A stretch of 31,160 bases of DNA. Origin: Campylobacter concisus. Its GTDB lineage: Bacteria > Campylobacterota > Campylobacteria > Campylobacterales > Campylobacteraceae. Of this stretch, positions 24,536 to 31,160 are shown in pieces (the first letter of the stretch is position 1; every line of letters begins with the position of its first letter). The position numbers were made by a program, and so were the translations under genes. The stretch covers positions 1-31,160 of the forward strand of contig JAHADO010000001.1 in the NCBI GenBank assembly GCA_018375265.1, written 5' to 3'. A model generated the notes under the pieces. It did no database searches, was not told where the DNA came from, and saw only the letters and a program-made list of their open reading frames with translations.

Positions 24536-27500
24536 TTACATTCCACCAAGCTTCTTCTTAGCAATCTCAACAGTCAGCTCACCTGCTGCTTTCTTAGCGG
24601 CTGATGAAGGACCCTTCTCCTGAGAGCTTCCCTTAGTTGTCTCGCTTGTCTGAACGTGGACACGTCTGTTCTCAGTATTCTGCTTATTAGCCTGAGACTG
24701 ACTTGTGGTTGTCTGGGCAGCATTAACTTCGGCTTCACCGTTAGCTTTAAGACCGCTATGAATGCCCTTCAAGCCACTAGCTGTTTGTGCGGCACCACCA
24801 CCGACATCACCCGCCATCATACGAGCACCGCCCATACCTGCATTTACCGCACCCTTGAGACCCTCAAGAGCGGCTTCTTTCTGTGCCTTCTTCTTATTGC
24901 GCTCAATCTCCTCATCTTGCAGATGAGTTGTCTGACCACTAGCAGAAGCAAGTTTAGTCTTCTCTTTAAGCTCATTCTTCTCTTGACGAGACATCTTCTG
25001 CTCTGCACCCTCGCCTTTCTGTCGAGTTGCTTCAGCAATAGACCCAGCAGTACTTGCAAGAGCTGCACCACGAGACATATCAGCACTATGAACATTATCA
25101 ATATCAGTCATATTAGAATGTGACTCAATGCTTCCCCCATTAACTATCACATTATCAGGAGCAGCTGTGACACCATCAATGCCATCTAGACCTGTATCAC
25201 CCTTCTGACCGATAACGCCATCATCGCTAACACCCTTTGTCTGAGAAGGATTGTGTGTACCGTTAACGAAGCGGTTTACAGCACCTGCTGCTGCCATACC
25301 AGCGCCAGCAGAAACACCTTCGCGCACAACATCGCCGAGAGAACGACTATTAAGATTGTTACGAGCCGAATCAGAATTAAAGAACCTATCAACCCAACCA
25401 GCCATTGCTTCGTCCATAGACTTAACAAGCGTCTTTCTCAGCTTAACAGCCTTAATCGTAATAACAATATTCACAATAGACATAATGAACGCAACAATAG
25501 GTAGAGCCATACCTGTAACCGCAGCGGTAACACCGTTATAATCAGCGGGCATACCTGGAATAATAGCCGCTGAAACATTACCATTATTAAAACCTGTGAG
25601 CAAAGGCGTCAAAAAAATCTGCTGTAACGCAATAAACAGTTCCACAACCAGATTATACACAATAAGCGTACCATAAATCTGTACAATCATTGACACTGTA
25701 ATACCAACAATCTTAGATATTGCTCGAACAGAACCAACAGCAGCAAATGGAATTGAAGTAACCATCTTGATACCACGCTTGACAGAGCCACCAATAAGAC
25801 CGAACGCATAAACAGTACCAACAACCGCAATAAAACTAAGAATAGATACCATATTCAACCAATACACAATGCCCATCACGCCACCACCGACAAGAGAGAC
25901 AGAATGGTGTGTATCGAGAACATAATCTGAAGCAAGCTTAGTTGAAGAATAATTAGTAACCGTATCATCAGCAAACTTAGTGGTCAAATAGTTATACATA
26001 GAAATAGTTGACAAACCACCAGTACCGCTGCTTGTAGTAGTACCAAAAGATTTTGCTCGAGGACCCATCACATGCTCATTAACAGAATCCATAGCCTTCT
26101 CAAACTTACGATAAGCAGTTCCTGGGGCATATTTACTAATCTTGCCATGGCCTGTGTAAACAATACTACCGCCAGACATAGACACAGAGAATGTAGATGG
26201 TGTTCCATCACTCATAAAACTTGTATTCTTATTATCCAATTTAGATGCATCAGCATTTGGTGACAAAATATTATTAACTGCAGCATATTTATCTTTATTG
26301 CCTGTTACCTTCAAACCCTCAGCCATCTTACCGCCACTAATGGTCTTCATGTATGTCTCATACGCGCCAGCAGTGTAGCGAGTAGAATTAGCGAAACGAT
26401 TCAATAAGTCAAAGACCTCAAGAATCTTTCCTAACTGTCCATTACCAGAATAACGAGAACTCATAAGATTATCTGTCAAATTACTTGCATCAGTGTCGTC
26501 ACCATCAACAAGACTACCAGAAGCAGTGTTAATCTTCAAAGCAAATGTCTGAGGTGCAGTAGTACCACCCATATCAACAGTACCTGAGCCAGAACCAGAG
26601 CCATTGCCATTTACCTTAATAGTCGTTCCCTCAGGCAATGCTAAATTATTCTTTTCTGCCCATGCTGCGAAATCAACAAACGTTGCAGCTACAGCTTTAT
26701 TTGCCATTGGTGCAGAAGCAGAAAAAGAATCAGCAGCATTATTCAAAGCAGCAGTATATGTCATGCCGAGAAATGGAAGACCTGCTGCAATAAATAACAA
26801 ACGAATAACGAATTTCTTGAAATGAGAACCCATATTATTCGACTTACGCCAGAACAAAATGCTCATGCCAATGCCAACAGCTAAAATAAGTGTTGCAACA
26901 TAAAGACCCATACCTGCGAACACATTATAAAGGTCAGTAACAAAACCCTTAACACCAGCTAACGCGGGAGCTGTCTCGCCACCACCAATAGCTTCGCTTA
27001 CCATCCAGTTGAATGGATTTAATGTCTGCATAACATTAATAGTAAAGCTAAAAGCAACCTGTGGCACAAGAGCACCAACATATACTGACATGCTCAAATA
27101 ACCTAAGAACATGCGACCAATAGCCATAAAATCAAACTGATTAGATGAGACTGTATCAAGACCAAGAGCCTGAAGTGCATGTCCATACTGAAGGTATGCT
27201 GCTACCGCCTGATTGTTAGGTGGTACCGTGTAACTCCTTGACTGAGTACCCATAGTAGTTTGTGCGATGTTGTTAGTAAAATCCCAAAATGGATAGTCTT
27301 TGTCAACATAACCCATAAAAGCACCGACATTAGCCATCTGCTCTGGCTTGCTAAGCATAGCATTTATCTCAGAGCCTTGGTCAGGAGTCTTCTGAAAATT
27401 ATAATTCTCACCCATGAAATCAAAAGAACTATCATAGAATGAACCAGCAACCGACGCTGTTTTATAAAATGAAGCATCATTATCATCGCCAGCAAAAGCA

Positions 27501-27607
27501 AATCTTGCTGCGCCTAAAATAATAGAAGCAGCAATAGCAAGCGTTACAATAACACTCACAATCTTACCTGCTGTTGACATAATAGACTTTCGTAACAATC
27601 TAAACAT
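24536..27607 (-). CDS. VirB6/TrbL-like polytopic membrane protein
   Basis: 1023 aa. The ATG directly follows the stop of the preceding gene (TAAATG), with GGTGGAG encoded at that gene's end. The N-terminal segment (12-36, ending ARFAFAG) may be a signal peptide or anchor. Further hydrophobic segments lie near 163-188, 233-252, 266-288, 575-612, 635-668 and 695-722. A loop of about 270 residues in the middle, rich in Gly/Ser/Asn, should be external. The charged Ala/Gln/Lys/Glu-rich tail (about 730-1023) should be cytoplasmic. Large multi-TM proteins next to VirB4 are the VirB6/TrbL component of T4SS channels. The tail with KKLGGM end has no domain I recognise. Confidence 0.72.
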   Translation of the reverse strand: MFRLLRKSIMSTAGKIVSVIVTLAIAASIILGAARFAFAGDDNDASFYKTASVAGSFYDSSFDFMGENYNFQKTPDQGSEINAMLSKPEQMANVGAFMGYVDKDYPFWDFTNNIAQTTMGTQSRSYTVPPNNQAVAAYLQYGHALQALGLDTVSSNQFDFMAIGRMFLGYLSMSVYVGALVPQVAFSFTINVMQTLNPFNWMVSEAIGGGETAPALAGVKGFVTDLYNVFAGMGLYVATLILAVGIGMSILFWRKSNNMGSHFKKFVIRLLFIAAGLPFLGMTYTAALNNAADSFSASAPMANKAVAATFVDFAAWAEKNNLALPEGTTIKVNGNGSGSGSGTVDMGGTTAPQTFALKINTASGSLVDGDDTDASNLTDNLMSSRYSGNGQLGKILEVFDLLNRFANSTRYTAGAYETYMKTISGGKMAEGLKVTGNKDKYAAVNNILSPNADASKLDNKNTSFMSDGTPSTFSVSMSGGSIVYTGHGKISKYAPGTAYRKFEKAMDSVNEHVMGPRAKSFGTTTSSGTGGLSTISMYNYLTTKFADDTVTNYSSTKLASDYVLDTHHSVSLVGGGVMGIVYWLNMVSILSFIAVVGTVYAFGLIGGSVKRGIKMVTSIPFAAVGSVRAISKIVGITVSMIVQIYGTLIVYNLVVELFIALQQIFLTPLLTGFNNGNVSAAIIPGMPADYNGVTAAVTGMALPIVAFIMSIVNIVITIKAVKLRKTLVKSMDEAMAGWVDRFFNSDSARNNLNSRSLGDVVREGVSAGAGMAAAGAVNRFVNGTHNPSQTKGVSDDGVIGQKGDTGLDGIDGVTAAPDNVIVNGGSIESHSNMTDIDNVHSADMSRGAALASTAGSIAEATRQKGEGAEQKMSRQEKNELKEKTKLASASGQTTHLQDEEIERNKKKAQKEAALEGLKGAVNAGMGGARMMAGDVGGGAAQTASGLKGIHSGLKANGEAEVNAAQTTTSQSQANKQNTENRRVHVQTSETTKGSSQEKGPSSAAKKAAGELTVEIAKKKLGGM

Positions 27608-29497
27608 TTACTCCACCGCCCTTCGTTTACGTCGCTTTACCTCTGTTGGGAATAACTGTAACTCTCTCTCAAAAACAACATTATCAAATCCTCGTCTCAG
27701 ATATGTTTGCCTTGGACTTTTAACATATAATGCCGTCTTTAGGTCAGACGGAAGTGCAAGACCAAGTAATTTCTCGTACTCTTCTACGGCATTTGGTGAC
27801 ATAGAGCCAAGAATAGTATAATCTGCCTTATCAAAATTGTTGAAGCTTTTATCTCCCAATAGTTTATCAATATCGTTATAGATATACACGACCCTACCGC
27901 CGTGGAAGAAAAGATGCGCTAACTGGTCATTGACATAATCTCTAATACCTTCGTCAATTCTTTCGGCACCGTGGAAAATCACCACATCGCCGTCATGCAG
28001 ATTGCCGACAGCAAAGCCGATGACGTTGACAAGCTGTGCCATTGCAACGCCTTTGCCACGACGCATAAGGTCTGAGAAGTTATAAATAACTCGCTTGCCA
28101 TCACGGACACCATCAACTTTATCACTGGTAACCACATTGAAAAGGTCACCGTTGGCTGAAAGTAAGTTCTTAAATGTTGCCCTTAATACTGACAAAGCGT
28201 GCAACTTCTCATCATCGCGCACGGCATTATTAGCCATAGCAGTATAAGCAACGTCTAAGTAGGAAGTAAACACATCAAGCTTTGGAACCTCATTATGGGG
28301 AACGCCAACAACACGAAGTTGGTCACGATGTGCCTTTGCGTTCTCACGCCACATATTTTGCTCTACATAAAACTCAGTTGCAATAGACTCCAATGACGAG
28401 CGAATGATAGCACGGTCATGCTCGTTTGTCTCATAAGCCTGCTCAGCCATAAGAACCAATTTTTGCAACTGCGATGCAAAAATAGACAGCTCGTCTTTAA
28501 CATCGCCGAACATTTCAAACATGTTCATGTCGCCCTTGTTCATATCAATAGTATAAGTTAAAGACCTAAAATCAGGACCGAGTTGCTTCATATCTGCCTC
28601 ATTAAGAATAATATGAACAACCTTATGGTTATCAAGAAGAGCAGACTGTGCAATCTTAGAACCCCACATGTCGCACGCAGCAATTCTCGTCTCTCTTTTC
28701 TCAACCTGGTCTGAACCAATCACGACATGATGGTCAAACTTATCAGCATCAAAAAGCACAGCCGAGGTATTAACATCGCCCGACATACGACCAACGAACT
28801 CACCAGCAGCATCTTCCATACCTTGAGTCACCAAGGAGTAAGAGCCTGCATACTCAATTGACGTATAATAGAAACCTTGTCCGCGTTTCTTCTGATTCTT
28901 TGCAAAAAGATTAGAAATCTCTTGACGTTGCTCACCAATATAAGGAGCAGCTCTTAATGTCGAAAAATTGTCCAAATAAATACGGCCAATTTTATCAACA
29001 GCAGCATCCAATTTCTCAAGAGTTGGAGCTTTAACCAGAATCCTATTCTGAACATTAAGATAAGACGCACCATTATTAAGTTCCTGAGCAATAACAGCTA
29101 AGTCACCCAAACTTTTCTCAGCAGTCTGACGAGTAGTGTTCGTACCTGTCTGCAGCTGAGCATTTGCATCCATCTCAGAGGCATGCTCTGCCTTAGTCTG
29201 ATGCTCAGAAATCCAATTGTCAGTCATGCGGCTAACTTGCTCAAAGTTAATTGCCGAAACACCTTGCGGCAAATCATAAGGAATACGATTTACACCCCAA
29301 AATGCTGCAAAACCATCCACAGCACCATCAGTATGAAAGAAACTCATAATAGTTGCGTAACTATTATCAATCTTAAAATAGTCACTATAAAACACATACT
29401 TCTCACGAGGCTTAATGTCCATAAGGAGAGGTACCTGAGAGATATGCTTAATCTTCTCTGGTTTTGCCTCAGCATCTTTCTTTTTACCGAAAACCAT
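27608..29497 (-). CDS. VirB4-like T4SS protein lacking a P-loop
   Basis: 629 aa; AGGAG/GGAG repeats precede the ATG, 6 nt after the upstream stop. The layout resembles the VirB4-related proteins of actinobacterial conjugative elements (SCO6880-type, by memory). Where Walker A should be, after FDHHVVIGS, it reads DQVEKRE (about 256-270), with no GxxGxGK[ST]. The Walker B-like strand is VVIFHGAERID (505-515) without the Asp-Glu pair. Other conserved stretches remain: NMFEMFGDVKDELSIF, YNFSDLMRRGKGVAMAQLVN, GGRVVYIYNDIDKLL. It is therefore a VirB4-fold protein probably without ATPase activity. The N-terminal VirB4 domain is encoded in the preceding gene. Confidence 0.75.
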   Translation of the reverse strand: MVFGKKKDAEAKPEKIKHISQVPLLMDIKPREKYVFYSDYFKIDNSYATIMSFFHTDGAVDGFAAFWGVNRIPYDLPQGVSAINFEQVSRMTDNWISEHQTKAEHASEMDANAQLQTGTNTTRQTAEKSLGDLAVIAQELNNGASYLNVQNRILVKAPTLEKLDAAVDKIGRIYLDNFSTLRAAPYIGEQRQEISNLFAKNQKKRGQGFYYTSIEYAGSYSLVTQGMEDAAGEFVGRMSGDVNTSAVLFDADKFDHHVVIGSDQVEKRETRIAACDMWGSKIAQSALLDNHKVVHIILNEADMKQLGPDFRSLTYTIDMNKGDMNMFEMFGDVKDELSIFASQLQKLVLMAEQAYETNEHDRAIIRSSLESIATEFYVEQNMWRENAKAHRDQLRVVGVPHNEVPKLDVFTSYLDVAYTAMANNAVRDDEKLHALSVLRATFKNLLSANGDLFNVVTSDKVDGVRDGKRVIYNFSDLMRRGKGVAMAQLVNVIGFAVGNLHDGDVVIFHGAERIDEGIRDYVNDQLAHLFFHGGRVVYIYNDIDKLLGDKSFNNFDKADYTILGSMSPNAVEEYEKLLGLALPSDLKTALYVKSPRQTYLRRGFDNVVFERELQLFPTEVKRRKRRAVE

Positions 29498-29503
29498 ATA
29501 CTC

Positions 29504-30373
29504 CTACTCCTTTCCCTTAAAAATCGATTTAAGAACGCCAATAATATCGTCGTAGTTCAGTCGAGCACAACGCTTAAACACCATGCCCGAACCTTCTACT
29601 TCAGATTGTAACACATTCTTCGCAACTTGTAAAGACTCATCGCCCTTAGCTTTCAAAATTAAATACTGATGAATTGACTTATAACGAGAACCAACATCAT
29701 CACGAAGAATCCTAAATGAGGTATCAGCCATTGCAAGCAAGTCTGGGTCATCATTATCGAGTGCGCGATAACGTTTTTCCATAGCTGAAAGCTGACGATA
29801 GACCTTTTGTGGCTCCTTAACCGTAATATAAATATGCTCACAATCTGTTCTATTCTTACGGTAAAAAGTATCGCAACGGTCAATGATAGCGTCTCGGTCC
29901 TGCTCGAACAAAAGCACCGATGCAGAACCACTCACGCGATACATGGTGCCGATATCACCATCAAGAAACTCAATATTGCCATCGTCATCAACTGACTTAA
30001 TACCGACAAAATTAAGGAAATCAACATAATCTGAGTTCTTGCGAGTCATAATAGTACGCATACTCTTTGGTAAATAATTCAGCATGGTAATTACCAGCGA
30101 CATTTGTGGTACATCAGTATCATCTTTCTTCAAAAGCATTACTGCAAGTAATACATAGAAGATACTGAAGACAATAATACCACCAATGCCGCTTGCCTTA
30201 ACAAAGGTCTGACTAATAATCAAGAACCATACCAGCAAGGCACCGAGATAAGACAAAAGTGACGCGACAGTAACAGGCTTACCAAACGAACCATCTTTGG
30301 TCGTGAGAGGAATTCGCGCCTGAAGAACACTTTTGTCCAAAGTGTCAGGAATTTTGTACGAAGCTTTAGCCAT
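29504..30373 (-). CDS. PrgI/VirB3-like membrane protein fused to a VirB4 N-terminal domain
   Basis: 289 aa. Two TM segments (about 38-58 and 62-82), then VPQMSLVITMLNYLPKS, and a soluble part with FVGIKSVDDDGNIEFLDGDIGTMYRVSG and ERDAIIDRCDTFYRKN. That soluble pattern is the N-terminal domain of VirB4/TraE-type proteins, here attached to a PrgI/VirB3-like hairpin. It is probably the membrane partner of the next gene product: together they make the VirB3-VirB4 unit from two polypeptides. It is first in its operon. The stop and the ribosome site of the next gene overlap, which suggests coupled synthesis. Confidence 0.7.
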   Translation of the reverse strand: MAKASYKIPDTLDKSVLQARIPLTTKDGSFGKPVTVASLLSYLGALLVWFLIISQTFVKASGIGGIIVFSIFYVLLAVMLLKKDDTDVPQMSLVITMLNYLPKSMRTIMTRKNSDYVDFLNFVGIKSVDDDGNIEFLDGDIGTMYRVSGSASVLLFEQDRDAIIDRCDTFYRKNRTDCEHIYITVKEPQKVYRQLSAMEKRYRALDNDDPDLLAMADTSFRILRDDVGSRYKSIHQYLILKAKGDESLQVAKNVLQSEVEGSGMVFKRCARLNYDDIIGVLKSIFKGKE

Positions 30374-30385
30374 AGGTTATAACCT
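30374..30385. promoter_or_regulatory. Palindrome covering the ribosome binding site
   Basis: AGGTTATAACCT abuts the ATG of the 289-aa gene. Its first half is part of the GAGGT ribosome site, so pairing could hide that site. Confidence 0.35.
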
Positions 30386-30409
30386 CATTTCAACAATCTT
30401 ATAGAAAAA

Positions 30410-30439
30410 CAGAGTAAGCAATTTTCATCACTTACTCTG
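30410..30439 (-). promoter_or_regulatory. Inverted repeat across the start site of the VirB4/VirB6-like operon
   Basis: Arms CAGAGTAAG (30410-30418) and CTTACTCTG (30431-30439) flank 12 bases. The repeat starts two bases after the -10 box, the same position as the repeat at the coupling gene promoter. Operator candidate. Confidence 0.5.
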
Positions 30440-30441
30440 CA

Positions 30442-30470
30442 AGTATAACACAGCTCAACAGTTATGTCAA
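30442..30470 (-). promoter_or_regulatory. Sigma-70/A promoter of the VirB4/VirB6-like operon
   Basis: -35 TTGACA (30465-30470), 17-base spacer, -10 TATACT (30442-30447). Confidence 0.82.
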
Positions 30471-30504
30471 GTGTTATTTAATAATTTCTACAAAAAATTT
30501 CTAG

Positions 30505-31152
30505 CTAGTTAAAATGAGGAATGATTCCCATTCGACCACTCTCGTTCTTGCCATAAGAAACCTCAACATCAAAAGTATTACCTTTCTTAGAAATAGCACC
30601 CTCGATAAAGACAGTCTCACCAGACTCAAGTGCTTTCTTCTCAGCAGCAGTAAACTCATGCTCACACCACTTTACAGGAACCTCATTGGTCGAAGCAAAA
30701 CCAGTACGCTCAAAGCCTACATACTTACGACCATTATACTCCTGCTCAGAAAGCTGACCTACGATACCATAGGTGGTGCCTTTCTTAGAAATAAGACCAT
30801 TAATGGTAATCTCCTCGCCAGCGCAAAGCTTCTCGCACTCCTCGTCAGAGAAACGATGTCCGCCCCACTCACGAGTAAACTTCACAGGACGACCGTTCCA
30901 GACGCCCTCAAACTTCTCTTTCTCAACAAAATCAGCCATAATTCCTTTATCCTTTCTTAGCTTAGAGCCGTTGGCTTTCATTGTTTCAATATCATCTTTA
31001 ATAAGGTCCTTGACTTTTGCAAGCTCTGTGTCTGCATCAGCTTTGCCCGATGCAATATCACGCATGACCTTCATTAAATTCTCGGTAATACCCAAGTCTC
31101 CAATATGAGTATCTGGCAAAAGACCATAACTCATATCTCCATATTGGGTCAT
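30505..31152 (-). CDS. Protein with two DUF3945/TopoIII-tail-like repeats (5' end uncertain)
   Basis: At least 215 aa. The frame is open to the window edge, so the ATG at 31152 may not be the start. Two related repeats occur: VKFTREWGGHRFSDEECEKL with GEEITINGLISKKGTTYGI, and VKWCEHEFTAAEKKALESGE with EGAISKKGNTFDVEV. This pattern is known to me from DUF3945-type proteins and from tails of topoisomerases III on conjugative elements. The first 71 residues are helical and different. The internal ATG at 30939 has AAAGGA at 4-5 nt, so a 144-aa form could also be made. It may bind DNA or be a fragment of a topoisomerase-linked system; function unproven. Confidence 0.55.
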   Translation of the reverse strand: MTQYGDMSYGLLPDTHIGDLGITENLMKVMRDIASGKADADTELAKVKDLIKDDIETMKANGSKLRKDKGIMADFVEKEKFEGVWNGRPVKFTREWGGHRFSDEECEKLCAGEEITINGLISKKGTTYGIVGQLSEQEYNGRKYVGFERTGFASTNEVPVKWCEHEFTAAEKKALESGETVFIEGAISKKGNTFDVEVSYGKNESGRMGIIPHFN

Positions 31153-31160
31153 ATCAATCT

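Noticed and set aside
27608..30373. A frameshift splitting one VirB4 gene
   Set aside because: The second gene has its own strong ribosome site and ATG, and the first ends cleanly with a stop that overlaps that site. This looks like a stable two-gene arrangement.
1..31160. CRISPR arrays, tRNA or rRNA genes, IS transposases, attachment sites
   Set aside because: No regularly spaced repeats, tRNA-like cloverleaf, rRNA or transposase motifs were seen on either strand by eye. No integrase or att site can be supported in this window.

Overview
The window is a minus-strand block of a conjugative element (an integrative conjugative element or a large conjugative plasmid) from a Gram-positive-type bacterium. 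Evidence for this: every gene runs right to left; ribosome binding sites are strong AAGGAGG types; promoters are TTGACA-17-TATAAT/TATACT; and the secretion genes are the single-membrane kind, with a two-domain wall hydrolase, TM-anchored VirB8-like proteins and no outer-membrane core. I cannot name the genus. The style of the coupling protein and VirB4-like protein suggests Actinobacteria (Coriobacteriia-like) or Firmicutes. This is inference from remembered family features, not from a search.

Layout in transcription order (right to left). (1) 30505-31152: a protein with two DUF3945/topoisomerase-III-tail-like repeats, open at the window edge. (2) 30373-24536: a T4SS operon of a small membrane protein with a VirB4 N-domain, a VirB4-like protein with no P-loop, and a large VirB6/TrbL-like membrane protein. 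(3) 24352-24032: a VirB2-like small membrane protein with its own promoter and terminator. (4) 23886-17891: a one-TM exported protein, a lysozyme/NlpC-P60-like hydrolase, two related pairs of TM-anchored VirB8-like proteins, and a two-TM protein. (5) 17795-14718: an acidic protein and a MobP-type relaxase, with a terminator hairpin between them. (6) 14484-13924: an unknown protein. (7) 13788-10900: a Clp/Hsp100-like double AAA+ ATPase split by an intein. (8) 10771-8606: an acidic, coiled-coil, tail-anchored protein. (9) 8339 to beyond position 1: the VirD4/TcpA-type coupling protein.

The striking part is (9). The coupling protein reading frame is continuous only if at least four introns are removed: a group I intron carrying a homing endonuclease, then three related group II introns. 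The exons found are 1203, 109, 213 and 20 nt, and they join in frame into one recognisable coupling-protein sequence. The first group II intron encodes a reverse transcriptase with YADE in place of YADD. The second encodes an N-terminally truncated RT with QS in place of the catalytic DD. The third has no ORF in the visible part. A 20-nt micro-exon lies between the second and third. The intein in the Clp-like gene has the W/C/T signature of class 3 inteins and sits inside the second P-loop. Thus two ATPase genes of one transfer system each depend on self-splicing elements placed at or near nucleotide-binding motifs.

Nearly every transcription unit starts with a near-consensus sigma-70/A promoter, and several ends have clear hairpin terminators. 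No tRNA, rRNA, CRISPR array or insertion sequence was seen.
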